From positions 3,019-67,018 of the forward strand of contig NZ_DFUE01000018.1 of NCBI RefSeq assembly GCF_002379585.1: a stretch of DNA of 64,000 bases, written 5' to 3'. The stretch comes from Pseudomonas sp. UBA4194. GTDB taxonomy: Bacteria > Pseudomonadota > Gammaproteobacteria > Pseudomonadales > Pseudomonadaceae. This document shows, one piece after another, positions 35,262 to 44,027 of the stretch. Position 1 is the stretch's first letter. Each line of letters opens with the position of its first letter. The notes below the pieces were generated by a model. The model did not search any database. It was not told the origin of the DNA and saw only the letters and a list, made by a program, of their open reading frames with translations. Position numbers and translations under genes: made by a program.

Positions 35262-36887
35262 TCAAACCCGAAACCGCGCCACCATCGCATTCAAATCCAC
35301 CGCCAGCCGCGCCAGCTCCCCGCTGGCCGCGGTTGTCTGCGCCGACCCTGCCGCCGTCTGCACCGACAGATCGCGGATGTTCACCAGGTTGCGGTCCACT
35401 TCCCGCGCCACCTGCGCCTGCTCCTCCGCCGCACTGGCGATCACCAGATTGCGCTCGTTGATCTGCACGATGGCGCCGTTGATGGTGTCCAGCGCCAGGC
35501 CCGCGCCCTTGGCAATGTTCAAGGTCGACTCGGCGCGCTCGGTGCTGTTGCGCATCGAATCCACGGCTTGCTCGGTACCGCCCTGAATGCTGCCGATCAT
35601 GCGTTCGATTTCACTGGTCGACTGCTGAGTGCGATGGGCCAGCGCCCGCACTTCATCGGCCACCACGGCAAACCCACGCCCGGCTTCACCGGCACGGGCC
35701 GCTTCGATGGCGGCGTTGAGGGCCAGCAGGTTGGTCTGGTCGGCCAGGCCGCGAATCACATCCAGCACCTTGCCAATATCCCGAGACTCGGCGGCCAGGT
35801 TGCCGATCAGATCGGCGGTGCTCTGTACGTCGCCGCTCATGCGCTCGATGGCGCTCACGGTTTCCATCACCAGGTCGCGGCCGTCGCTGGCCGAGCTGGT
35901 GGCCTCCCTGGAGGCTTCGGAGGTGCTCACTGCGTTGCGCGCCACTTCTTCTACCGCACTGGTCATCTGGTTGACCGCGGTGGCAGCCTGTTCGATTTCG
36001 TTGTTCTGCTGAGTCAGGCCACGGGCGCCTTCGTCGGTCACGCTGTTCAGTTCTTCGGCGGCGGAGGCCAATTGCGTCGCCGAGCCGGAAATCCGTTGCA
36101 GGGTGTCGCGCAGCTTGCCCTGCATCTTGTCCATGGCCATGAGCAGGCGCGCGGCTTCGTCGCTGCCTTGCACCTGAATCGGTCGGGTCAGGTTGCCTTC
36201 AGCGATTTCTTCGGCGGCAGCCAGGGCCTGGTCGATAGGCTTGACGATGCTGCGGGTCAACAGCCAGGCGAACAGGAAGGTCAGCACGGTGGCGAACACC
36301 AGCATCGACACCACCAGCACGAAGGCCGAGCTGTACTGACCCGCGGCTTGCTCGTTGGTGACGGTGGTTTGCGCGGTGTTGATCTTGACCAGCTTGTCCA
36401 GGGCGGCATTGACCTGCTCTGAATTGTCCTGCATCTGGGTGTTGATCAAGGCGCGGAACTCGAGCACCTGGTTGGCCGCCGACAGCGTGCGCATGCGCGA
36501 CTCGAGCTGGCGATACTGGACGATCAGGTTCTTGTAGTCATCGAACGCGGCTTGCTCTTCGCTGCTGTCGATCAGCTTTTCATAGCGAGCTTTGGCATCG
36601 TCCATCTGCTGGTTGCGCTGGTCGAACAGCTGCAGGGTCTTCTGCTGGACATCCGGTTCCCGGTTGAGCAGCAGGCGATAGGACAGGACCCGCAGGCGCA
36701 GGGTCATCTGAGTCATTTCGTCCAGAGCGATGATGCTGGGGATGCTGCTCTGTTCGATGGCCTCGCCGGCGTGGCGGATCTTGCCCATCTGGGTCAGGGA
36801 AAACACCCCGAGCACGATCATCAGGATGCCGATCAGGGCGAAGCCAAGCAGGGCGCGCGGCGCGATATTCATGTTGCGTAGTGACAT
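35262..36887 (-). CDS. Methyl-accepting chemotaxis protein (4HB sensor)
   Basis: A 541-aa chemoreceptor: TM1 at about 12-32 (LLGFALIGILMIVLGVFSL), a periplasmic four-helix-bundle-type domain (~35-185), TM2 at about 187-210, HAMP (~211-263) and a cytoplasmic signalling domain whose hairpin tip is DQTNLLALNAAIEAARAGEAGRG (read in parts). Ligand unknown. The C-terminus lacks an obvious CheR-tethering pentapeptide. A chemoreceptor beside betaine genes could sense a quaternary amine, but this is speculation. Confidence 0.92.
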   Translation of the reverse strand: MSLRNMNIAPRALLGFALIGILMIVLGVFSLTQMGKIRHAGEAIEQSSIPSIIALDEMTQMTLRLRVLSYRLLLNREPDVQQKTLQLFDQRNQQMDDAKARYEKLIDSSEEQAAFDDYKNLIVQYRQLESRMRTLSAANQVLEFRALINTQMQDNSEQVNAALDKLVKINTAQTTVTNEQAAGQYSSAFVLVVSMLVFATVLTFLFAWLLTRSIVKPIDQALAAAEEIAEGNLTRPIQVQGSDEAARLLMAMDKMQGKLRDTLQRISGSATQLASAAEELNSVTDEGARGLTQQNNEIEQAATAVNQMTSAVEEVARNAVSTSEASREATSSASDGRDLVMETVSAIERMSGDVQSTADLIGNLAAESRDIGKVLDVIRGLADQTNLLALNAAIEAARAGEAGRGFAVVADEVRALAHRTQQSTSEIERMIGSIQGGTEQAVDSMRNSTERAESTLNIAKGAGLALDTINGAIVQINERNLVIASAAEEQAQVAREVDRNLVNIRDLSVQTAAGSAQTTAASGELARLAVDLNAMVARFRV

Positions 36888-37131
36888 GGAGGTCTACCAG
36901 GAATGAAACGCAGTCCGTGCGCTATTGAGGAGGCTGCATGGTTATCGGTCATTGCCGGCAAGTCTTGAGTGACAGATCGCCGCAGGGGCGAGCGATAGCG
37001 CCAAAGGTGTAGACCGATGAACGGGGCGAACCGAAAAAGCATTCCGGGGTCCATGAGGCTCCTATTTACTGGCCGGGGCGCATTTTTTTCTTTATCGTGC
37101 GCGCCCCTGCAAAAAGCTTTGGAAAATCAAA

Positions 37132-37356
37132 ATGTTGGAAGCATCCCTGAGTCAATTGGAAAGCCTGGTGAATGACCTGGTACAGCAGACCAAGCAACTG
37201 GCCGAGACCAATGCCCGCCTGTCCGCTGAACTGGCCCAGGCCAAGGATGACAACGACACGCTGCAATTGAACCTGCTGGAGCAGGAAGAGCAGCGCGGCG
37301 CCACGGCAGCCCGTATTCAGGCCCTGGTCGAGCGCGCTACGTCGGCTGCGGTATGA
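37132..37356 (+). CDS. Small coiled-coil protein (TIGR02449/ZapB-like)
   Basis: A 74-aa, almost entirely heptad-patterned protein (LSQLESLVNDLVQQTKQLAETNARLSAELAQ read in parts). Pseudomonads encode a comparable small coiled-coil protein directly before zapA, and here too the stop overlaps the following ZapA-like gene by ATGA. Likely a partner of that protein at the septum or elsewhere. The residues resemble neither MCP nor RHS neighbours. Confidence 0.75.
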   Translation: MLEASLSQLESLVNDLVQQTKQLAETNARLSAELAQAKDDNDTLQLNLLEQEEQRGATAARIQALVERATSAAV

Positions 37357-37622
37357 GTGTCGAAGAAAGGATCGAGGTGTTCTCGATCCTTGGCAACGAA
37401 TACTCGGTCAAGGCCCCGCCCGGCGAGCAACAGGCGCTGCTGCAGGCGTTCGGCATGCTCGAGCGCACCCTGGCCGAGACCAAGCGCAAGTATCCGACCC
37501 TGGTCGGCGATCGGTTGCTGGTGCTTACCGCCTTGAACCTGTGCCAGAACCAGCTAACCACCCAAACCCGCATCGACGCCCTCGTAGCAGCAGCGTCAGC
37601 CGCGTCCGAAACCGCGCGTTAA
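37353..37622 (+). CDS. ZapA-like cell division protein (divergent paralogue)
   Basis: An 89-aa ZapA-family protein: IEVFSILGNEYSVKAPPGEQQALLQAF, ERTLAETKRKYP, GDRLLVLTALNLCQNQL (read in parts) fit the ZapA fold that bundles FtsZ. The canonical Pseudomonas ZapA, as I recall it, has a different sequence and lies next to ygfA and 6S RNA, which are absent here, so this appears to be a second copy. The last 13 residues (LVAAASAASETAR) are encoded by a REP element in which TAA became TCA. Confidence 0.75.
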   Translation: MSVEERIEVFSILGNEYSVKAPPGEQQALLQAFGMLERTLAETKRKYPTLVGDRLLVLTALNLCQNQLTTQTRIDALVAAASAASETAR

Positions 37623-37670
37623 CCCCCCCCCATACGCCGGGGCCTGGGACGCGGCTTACGCCGCTGCTAC
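37584..37670. repeat. Inverted REP pair overlapping the zapA-like 3' end
   Basis: 37584-37607 reads GTAGCAGCAGCGTCAGCCGCGTCC; the inverted partner at 37647-37670 has the standard GTAGCAGCGGCGTAAGCC form. The left copy differs at two positions, both in the coding frame of the ZapA-like gene: one is synonymous (GCG to GCA) and the other removes a stop (TAA to TCA). Confidence 0.85.
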
Positions 37671-37778
37671 ATTTCGGTGTGTCATGGCCGGCGGGCGGCG
37701 TCCCGGGCCAACACAACACCGTGTATACAATCTGGCATGCTGATTGCTGTGGATCTTGCTCTTATTTGGGGGTTCACC

Positions 37779-39713
37779 ATGCAGTTCTGGCGACGCAGTA
37801 TCCAATGGCAATTGATCTTGAGCATGGGCACGGCCCTGCTGGTCAGCATTCTTCTGGTGGTAGGCATCTATACGGTGGTGGTCAACCGCCTGACCCAGAC
37901 CTATCTGCTGGAAACGGCGATGCCGGCCAGCATCGAAGCAATGCGCAACGACATCGAACGAATCCTGGCCAAGCCGCTGACCGCCGCTCAGGACATAGCC
38001 GGTAACACTCTGGTGCAGGAATGGCTGGCCGAGGGCGAAAACGGTGCCCAGACGTCACGGTTCGTGACGTATCTGGAAGGCGTACGTAGCAGCCAGAAAG
38101 CCTTCACCGCCATCATCGCGTCCGCCGGCACCAACAACTACTACACCGAAAAGGGCCTGGACCGGGTGCTCAGCCGTGGCAGCGCCAAGGACAGCTGGTT
38201 CTACAGCTTTCTGGACAGCGGCGACCCGCGCACCCTGAACATCGACAACGACACCACCACTGGCGCCCTGACCCTGTTCATCGACCTGCGCATGGAACGG
38301 GCCGGCAAACTGCTGGGCATCGCCGGGCTGGGCTTGAGCATGAACGAGCTCTCGGAGCTCATTCACAACTACAGCTTCGGCGAGGCCGGCAAGGTCTACC
38401 TGGTGCGCAATGATGGCCTGATCCAGGTGCACCCGGACGCTGCGGTCAGCGGCAAGCGCCAACTGGCCGAGCAGATCGGTGCCAGCTCGGCGCAGGCGCT
38501 GTTGGGGCACACGCAACTGACCAGCAGCGAGTTCCAGCGCGATGGCGAAGGCTACCTGGCGTTGAGCTTGCCGCTGCGCGACATGAACTGGAGCCTGGTG
38601 GCCGAAGTGCCCGAGGCGCAGATCTACGCTCAGGCGCGCCAGGCCATGTGGCTGACCAGCCTGATCGGCATCGCGGTGGCGTTGGTGTGCCTGCTGTTGG
38701 TGGTGTTGCTGGCGCGAGGGTTGGTCAAGCCGATCCGTCAGGTAACGGATGCGCTGGTGGCCATCGGCAGCGGGGGTGGCGACCTGACTCATAGGCTCAA
38801 CGACTCGCGCGCCGATGAGCTGGGGGACCTGGCCCGCGGCTTCAACCGCTTTCTGGGCAGCCAGCGCGACATGATCGCCGATGTACTGACCACCAGCGAG
38901 CGCCTGCGCACTTCGGTGGGCCAAGTGGCTCGGGTGGTGGACAACACGGCCGAACGGGCCGGGAAGCAGCAGGAAATGACCGACATGGTCGCGACCGCCG
39001 TGCATGAGATGGGCCTTACGGTGCAGGAAATTGCCCGCAACGCCAGCAACGCGGCCCAGGCTTCGCAACACGCGCGGGACGAGTCGCTGGCGGCGCGGGA
39101 AGTGGTCAGCCAGTCGATCGTCCACATCGAGAGCATGTCGGACGAGATTGGCAACGCGGCGCAGGCCGTTGGCGAGCTTGCGACTCAGGTCGGTTCCATC
39201 GACCAGGTGCTGGCGGTGATTCGTGGCGTCTCCGAGCAGACCAACCTGCTGGCGTTGAATGCCGCGATCGAAGCCGCCCGCGCCGGAGAGATGGGCCGAG
39301 GTTTTGCCGTGGTGGCGGATGAGGTTCGTACCTTGGCGCGACGTACGCAGGCGTCGACCGACGAGATTCAGAAGATGATTCTGGGCCTCAAGCAGGGCGC
39401 CGAGAACGCCGTGTCATCGATGCACAGCGGGCAGGCGGCAACCGGTACCGGGGTCAAATCGAGCCAGCGCACCGGCGCGTCGCTCACGGCGATCACCGGG
39501 CAGGTAGAGCAGATCAGCGACATGAACCATCAGGTGGCCACGGCGACCGAAGAGCAATCGGCGGTGACCGAGGAAATCAACCGCAACGTGCAGGGCATCT
39601 CGGACCTGGCCAGGGCCACTGCCGGCGAAGTGCGCGACTGCCGCGACGACTGCCAGGCACTGCGCGGCCTGGCCGATGATCTGGCGCGGCAGATGGGGGG
39701 GTTCAAGTTGTAA
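37779..39713 (+). CDS. mcpH: dCache chemoreceptor, McpH-like
   Basis: A 644-aa chemoreceptor: TM1 at about 12-33, a ~290-residue periplasmic double-Cache domain (TYLEGVRSSQKAFTAIIAS, KDSWFYSFLDSG, GKVYLVRNDGLIQVHPD), TM2 at about 290-315 (LIGIAVALVCLLLVVLLA), HAMP and signalling domain with EQTNLLALNAAIEAARAGEMG. In P. putida KT2440 the purine receptor McpH stands in this position after the same small genes; the symbol rests on that remembered order and the dCache layout, so specificity is unproven. ATG 37779 preferred to upstream in-frame starts for a correct TM1. Confidence 0.8.
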   Translation: MQFWRRSIQWQLILSMGTALLVSILLVVGIYTVVVNRLTQTYLLETAMPASIEAMRNDIERILAKPLTAAQDIAGNTLVQEWLAEGENGAQTSRFVTYLEGVRSSQKAFTAIIASAGTNNYYTEKGLDRVLSRGSAKDSWFYSFLDSGDPRTLNIDNDTTTGALTLFIDLRMERAGKLLGIAGLGLSMNELSELIHNYSFGEAGKVYLVRNDGLIQVHPDAAVSGKRQLAEQIGASSAQALLGHTQLTSSEFQRDGEGYLALSLPLRDMNWSLVAEVPEAQIYAQARQAMWLTSLIGIAVALVCLLLVVLLARGLVKPIRQVTDALVAIGSGGGDLTHRLNDSRADELGDLARGFNRFLGSQRDMIADVLTTSERLRTSVGQVARVVDNTAERAGKQQEMTDMVATAVHEMGLTVQEIARNASNAAQASQHARDESLAAREVVSQSIVHIESMSDEIGNAAQAVGELATQVGSIDQVLAVIRGVSEQTNLLALNAAIEAARAGEMGRGFAVVADEVRTLARRTQASTDEIQKMILGLKQGAENAVSSMHSGQAATGTGVKSSQRTGASLTAITGQVEQISDMNHQVATATEEQSAVTEEINRNVQGISDLARATAGEVRDCRDDCQALRGLADDLARQMGGFKL

Positions 39714-39956
39714 AGCGAGGATGTCAGGCCCGGCCCCATCGCGGGTAGAACCCGCTCCCACAGGGGGCCGCGTGGCACCGCAAAGCGGAGTGGGACAGGC
39801 CCGACCCCATCGCGGGTAGAACCCGCTCCCACAGGGGGCTGGGGATTTGGGTGCACCGCCGATCACCTGTGGGAGCGGGCTCTGCCCGCGAGGCGGCCGT
39901 CCAGGCACCTAAAATCCCCAGACCGCCACCAGACCACCGCCCAACCCCACCGGTAG
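39672..39956. repeat. Long direct repeat, copy A (left of hemE)
   Basis: Begins inside the last codons of mcpH (GCCGATGATCTGGCGCGGCAG), runs through the stop, two REP elements (one inside a 71-base tandem duplication) and ends at about 39956 after AAATCCCCAGACCGCCACC. Copy B is at 41173-41385, so hemE is bracketed by direct repeats. Confidence 0.85.
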
Positions 39957-40009
39957 CTTGTTGCCCTGCGGTCTGCGAAAATGCTGGCACTTTTCTGCCG
40001 GATGTTGAC

Positions 40010-41071
40010 ATGACTGCCCTGAAGAACGACCGCTTCCTTCGTGCCCTGCTCAAGCAACCCGTGGACGTCACCCCCGTGTGGATGATGCGCCAGGCCGGTC
40101 GCTACCTGCCCGAGTACCGCGCCAGCCGGGCCAAGGCCGGCGACTTCATGAGCCTGTGCAAGAACCCGTCGTTCGCCTGCGAAGTCACCATGCAACCCCT
40201 GGAACGCTACCCGCTGGACGCCGCCATCCTGTTCTCGGACATCCTGACCATCCCCGACGCCATGGGCCAAGGCCTGTACTTCGAAACCGGCGAAGGCCCG
40301 CGTTTCAAGAAGGTCGTCAGCACCCTGGCCGACATCGAAGCCCTGCCGATCCCCGACGCCCAGAAAGACCTGGGCTATGTCATGGACGCGGTCAGCACCA
40401 TCCGCCGCGAACTCAACGGCCGGGTGCCGTTGATCGGCTTCTCCGGCAGCCCCTGGACACTGGCCACCTACATGGTCGAAGGCGGCTCCTCCAAGGACTT
40501 CCGCAAGACCAAAGCCATGCTCTACGACCAACCCCAGGCCATGCACCTGCTGCTGGACAAACTGGCGCAGTCGGTCACCACCTACCTCAATGGTCAGATC
40601 CTCGCCGGTGCCCAGGCCGTGCAGATCTTCGACACCTGGGGCGGCAACCTGTCGGCGGCGGCCTATCAGGAATTCTCCCTGGCCTACATGCGCAAGATCG
40701 TCAGCGGCCTGATCCGCGAGCACGAAGGCCGCAAGGTACCGGTCATCCTGTTCACCAAGAACGGAGGGCTATGGCTGGAAAGCATCGCCGACGCCGGCGC
40801 TGATGCATTGGGCCTGGACTGGACCTGCGACATCGGCGAAGCCCGCCGCCGCGTCGGCAACAAGGTGGCTCTACAGGGCAACATGGACCCCACCGTGTTG
40901 TACGCCAAACCCGAGGCCATCCGTGCCGAAGTGGCACGCATCCTGGCCAGCTACGGGCAAGGCTCGGGGCATGTGTTCAACCTGGGCCACGGCATCACCC
41001 CCGAGGTCGATCCAGAACACGCCGGCGCGTTCATCCGGGCTGTGCACGAGTTTTCCGCGCAGTACCATTGA
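40010..41071 (+). CDS. hemE: Uroporphyrinogen decarboxylase HemE
   Basis: A 353-aa enzyme converting uroporphyrinogen III to coproporphyrinogen III in heme synthesis. The family motif MMRQAGRYLPEYR is near residue 25, GFSGSPWTLATYMVEGG in the middle and LQGNMDP and FNLGHGITPEVDP near the end. ATG 40010 lies in GATGTTGACATG; longer frames only translate REP sequence. Its chromosomal neighbours differ from those I recall in P. putida KT2440. Flanked by direct repeats A and B. Confidence 0.96.
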   Translation: MTALKNDRFLRALLKQPVDVTPVWMMRQAGRYLPEYRASRAKAGDFMSLCKNPSFACEVTMQPLERYPLDAAILFSDILTIPDAMGQGLYFETGEGPRFKKVVSTLADIEALPIPDAQKDLGYVMDAVSTIRRELNGRVPLIGFSGSPWTLATYMVEGGSSKDFRKTKAMLYDQPQAMHLLLDKLAQSVTTYLNGQILAGAQAVQIFDTWGGNLSAAAYQEFSLAYMRKIVSGLIREHEGRKVPVILFTKNGGLWLESIADAGADALGLDWTCDIGEARRRVGNKVALQGNMDPTVLYAKPEAIRAEVARILASYGQGSGHVFNLGHGITPEVDPEHAGAFIRAVHEFSAQYH

Positions 41072-41172
41072 TGGTCGAAACATCCGCTTTTAGCCCCCTC
41101 TCCCTCAGGGAGAGGGCTGGGGTGAGGGGGCCATCCCCCACCCATCCCACCCCTTACGCCGCCCCCACCAGC
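41072..41172. repeat. CCCTCACCCC-type half element after hemE
   Basis: CCCTCTCCCTCAGGGAGAGGGCTGGGGTGAGGG at about 41095-41130 is one half of the element at 7801-7947 and 35118-35248, with no inverted partner. It lies between the hemE stop and direct repeat B, and may act as the hemE transcript end. Confidence 0.75.
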
Positions 41173-41385
41173 GCCGATGATCTGGCGCGGCAGATAGGGG
41201 CGCAAGTTGTGCATCGAGGATGTCAGCCCCGGCCTCATCGCGGGTAGAACCCGCTCCCACAGGGGGCTGGGGATTTGGGGGGCAGCGCCGATCACCTGTG
41301 GGAGCGGGCTCTGCCCGCGAGGCGGCCGTGCAGACAGCAAAAAATCCCCAGACCGCCACCAGACCACCGCCCACCCCCACCGTAG
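41173..41385. repeat. Long direct repeat, copy B (right of hemE)
   Basis: Repeats the last codons of mcpH in a decayed form (GCCGATGATCTGGCGCGGCAGATAGGGG), then the GAGGATGTCAG spacer, REP elements and the AAATCCCCAGACCGCCACC tail of copy A, with roughly nine in ten bases matching by eye. It lacks the 71-base duplication of copy A. It ends 11 bases before the stop of the next (leftward) gene. Confidence 0.85.
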
Positions 41386-41396
41386 AAGCGGCACTG

Positions 41397-41897
41397 TCAT
41401 TCACCGCATTGTTTGAAGTCATACAGCATCCGCAGATCCTTCTCCGTCACCTTGCCGTCTTTTGTGTCCTGGTCCTCAATGTTGCTTTCCAGCGTGCCGG
41501 ACGCGTGAAATCCAACTTCGGTGCTAGGGAAGGAGGCTTCGAACTGCGCCTCGACATGCGTCCGGTCGGCGTTGTATTTGAACTCGACCCAGCCTGCCGT
41601 CGCTCGATAACGTCTTATCCAGCCGTTCCCTGCATTCTTTACATACGAGACCGAAGGGTAGTTTTCTTCCGGGTCCGGGAGGTTCAGTTCATAGCGGCCA
41701 GCGGGTAGGCTCTCTTTACCCAGGTACACATTAAGGTCGTCGTGTCGCCCTTCCCCGCGTCCCATCCTCATTGAAACACCTATATACCAAGCCGGAGTGT
41801 ATAGGCCATGTCTCCGGTGGCCCTGAATGTACTCCGGCACATAGGGATATCCGTCGACAACACCTTTGAAGTTATTTGCATAGAGTTGATTGTTCAT
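41397..41897 (-). CDS. Unknown protein, predicted beta-rich (166 aa)
   Basis: Start ATG 41897 with AGGAG 6 bases upstream. No signal peptide. The sequence alternates polar and hydrophobic residues (AWYIGVSMRMG, DDLNVYLG, GRYELNLPDPEENYPSVSYVKN, GWVEFKYNADRTHVEAQFEASFP, VGFHASGTLES), suggesting a beta-sandwich. Base composition is more AT-rich than the neighbouring genes. Two inverted repeats lie upstream (41947-41974, 42048-42065). Family not recognised; a secreted-effector or immunity-like orphan is possible but unproven. Confidence 0.65.
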   Translation of the reverse strand: MNNQLYANNFKGVVDGYPYVPEYIQGHRRHGLYTPAWYIGVSMRMGRGEGRHDDLNVYLGKESLPAGRYELNLPDPEENYPSVSYVKNAGNGWIRRYRATAGWVEFKYNADRTHVEAQFEASFPSTEVGFHASGTLESNIEDQDTKDGKVTEKDLRMLYDFKQCGE

Positions 41898-41946
41898 TGT
41901 GAACTCCTGTTGTGTGAAACCACCCGGTTGGGCAGGTTTTGTCAGC

Positions 41947-41974
41947 ATCGTTCTTCGACTATACGAAGAATGAT
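41947..41974. promoter_or_regulatory. Inverted repeat upstream of the 166-aa gene
   Basis: ATCGTTCTTCG (41947-41957) pairs with CGAAGAATGAT (41964-41974), ten of eleven positions complementary, around ACTATA. It is 50 bases upstream of the 166-aa gene and may be an operator. A second one, ATGAACG-TTTG-CGTTCAT, is at 42048-42065. Factor unknown. Confidence 0.4.
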
Positions 41975-42173
41975 TGTTATGAGCGAAGATTCAGGCCTTC
42001 TGGAGTGTGTGCAACCTGAGAATGACGGTACGTGAGTTAACGGCTGTATGAACGTTTGCGTTCATGATGATCGTGCCTGAACAAAACTTATTACTGCCGG
42101 TCTTGCTCCGCATGAGCGGTTTTAAATGGCGGATGAATGCCGCAGCGGGGGCGCCGCAAATGCCAGATATTTC

Positions 42174-42420
42174 TCATTCGAGATCAAATGATCGGTCATC
42201 CTTTCGCCCTTCGGGCACTGCAACGGCCAGTTTACCGGCGGTCGAGATGTCAATCTCCGAAAACGTTGCCTCAAACTCCGCGATAAGCCAATCGTTCTGA
42301 GCGGCGTACCTGAAGTTGTTATCAAAGTAAGTGGGAAATCCCTGCAGCAGGCAGGCACTTATGAGGTTAGTCGCTTCGGCAAAGTATCTGTAATTATTTT
42401 TGAATAACAGGAGGTGGGTT
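42174..42420 (-). pseudogene. Start-less ORF, probable gene remnant
   Basis: On the minus strand a frame runs from a stop at about 42421 to TGA at 42174-42176. It reads as protein-like sequence, in parts: FKNNYRYFAEATNLISAC, LQGFPTYFDNNFRYAAQNDW, LIAEFEATFSEIDISTAGK, LAVAVPEGRKDDRSFDLE. There is no ATG or GTG near its beginning. It looks like the C-terminal end of a gene whose 5' part is lost. Family not recognised. It lies on the same strand as the 166-aa gene. Confidence 0.45.
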
Positions 42421-42646
42421 TATATCCTGTTGCTGAAGACGATGCTCGTAACAAAAATTAGTTGAATATTTACGTACGCTAGTCGGTGGTGCGAATAATT
42501 TTTTTCAGATCTAATCCTATAAAAGATGTCTGTTGCATGGCTGAATATGCAACTTGCTGAGAGCCGCCCTGCGAGCCATCGGGCCGCTCGGGAATGTGCA
42601 GCAGATCGAGCCAGGCAAGGGGGGCAGACACCACAGATTGCCCATC

Positions 42647-43909
42647 CTACGCCACCCCCACCGGCCGCAACTTCGCCAGCTTCGCCGCCACCAGCAAGGC
42701 CACGCTCAACAACCCGGCAATAAACCACCCGACACCTGCCCATTCCCCGTAATGCCAGGCCATTCCCCCCAGTGTCCCGGCCACGCTGGAGCCTGCGTAA
42801 TAGCTGAACAGATACAGCGACGACGCCTGTCCCTTGGCCTTCAGCGCACGCCGCCCGATCCAGCTGCTGGCCACCGAATGCGCGCCGAAAAAACCGAAGG
42901 TGAACATCAGCATGCCAGCCAGGATCACCGGCACCGCGCTGAACAGGGTGACCAGCAGACCCATGAACATCAGCACGATGCTCATCCAGAACACCTTGCG
43001 CCGGCCATGCCTGTCCGCCAGCGAACCGATCTGCGCCGAGCTGTAGATACCCGCCAGGTACACCAGCGACAGCAACCCCACCAGCGCCTGGCTCATGTGG
43101 TACGGCTCGGCCAGCAGGCGATAGCCGATGTAGTTGAACAGGGTGACGAAGCTGCCCATCAGCAGAAACGCCTCGAGGAACAGCCAGGGCAGCCCGGCGT
43201 CCTTGAAATGCATGGTGAAGCCTTCGATCAATCCGCGTGGGTTCATCTTGCGCGGGCGAAAGTTGCGTGACTCAGGCAGGATGCGCACGAACACCGCAGC
43301 AGCGATCACCGCCAGGCCGCCTACCACCAACATCGCCGTATGCCAGCTGACGAAGTCGATCAGCACGCCGGTGATCAGCCGCCCGCTCATGCCGCCAATG
43401 GCGTTGCCACCGATGTATAGACCCATCGCCAGGCCGATGTGTTGAGGGTGTATCTCTTCGCTCAGGTAAGTCATGGCAACTGCTGCCAACCCGCTGAGAC
43501 TGAGCCCGGTGAGGGCGCGCAGCACCAGGACGCCTTCCCAACTGGGCATCAGCGCGCTGCCGATAGTGCACAGAGCGGCACAGAACAAGGCAGCCACCAT
43601 CACCGGCTTGCGCCCGACGCTGTCGGAAATGGGCCCGGTGATCAGCAAACCGACCGCCAGCATGCCGGTGGCCACCGAAAGAATCAGGCTGCTCTGGGCG
43701 GCATTGATAGCGAATTCCTGAGACAGGATCGGCATCATCGGCTGCACGCAGTAGAGCAGTGCAAAGGTCGCGAATCCGCCGCTGAACAGCGCCAGTACCG
43801 TGCGCATGAACAGCGGAGTACCCTTTTCGATGTACAGCTCGCCCAATTCGGCGATGGCTTCGTTCAATGGCGCGATGTCCTGAGCCTGGGGCGCGACAGC
43901 AGTTTTCAC
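42647..43909 (-). CDS. MFS transporter, YnfM-like
   Basis: A 420-aa, twelve-segment major facilitator protein (VLALFSGGFATFALLYCVQPMMPIL; motif A GPISDSVGRKPVM and SLADRHGRRKVFW). I chose GTG 43909 with GAGG 5 bases upstream; the ATG at 44029 would overlap the divergent lysR gene and add sequence absent from the family. Divergent from the LysR gene, whose product probably controls it. Substrate unknown; YnfM-like proteins are presumed exporters. Confidence 0.88.
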   Translation of the reverse strand: MKTAVAPQAQDIAPLNEAIAELGELYIEKGTPLFMRTVLALFSGGFATFALLYCVQPMMPILSQEFAINAAQSSLILSVATGMLAVGLLITGPISDSVGRKPVMVAALFCAALCTIGSALMPSWEGVLVLRALTGLSLSGLAAVAMTYLSEEIHPQHIGLAMGLYIGGNAIGGMSGRLITGVLIDFVSWHTAMLVVGGLAVIAAAVFVRILPESRNFRPRKMNPRGLIEGFTMHFKDAGLPWLFLEAFLLMGSFVTLFNYIGYRLLAEPYHMSQALVGLLSLVYLAGIYSSAQIGSLADRHGRRKVFWMSIVLMFMGLLVTLFSAVPVILAGMLMFTFGFFGAHSVASSWIGRRALKAKGQASSLYLFSYYAGSSVAGTLGGMAWHYGEWAGVGWFIAGLLSVALLVAAKLAKLRPVGVA

Positions 43910-44027
43910 GGGGACCTCGGTGGGGTGGTCGATGGCGGGTGTGAAAAAAACTATATAGCTGGCTATTGATTCTTTCCAATATATTGTTCGACCTGTTTGA
44001 TAGGTTCTGCGACTCATTGGAGGTTGC

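Larger units (their letters stand above)
41898..42646. other. AT-richer gap between the unknown gene and the MFS gene
   Basis: About 750 bases with lower GC than the surroundings. It contains the inverted repeats at 41947-41974 and 42048-42065 and a start-less reading frame at 42174-42420. No complete gene is supportable. The composition suggests acquired or decaying DNA. Confidence 0.6.

Noticed and set aside
42122..42358. 78-aa minus-strand ORF
   Set aside because: A different frame on the same strand gives more protein-like sequence (the start-less ORF), so this one is a shadow.
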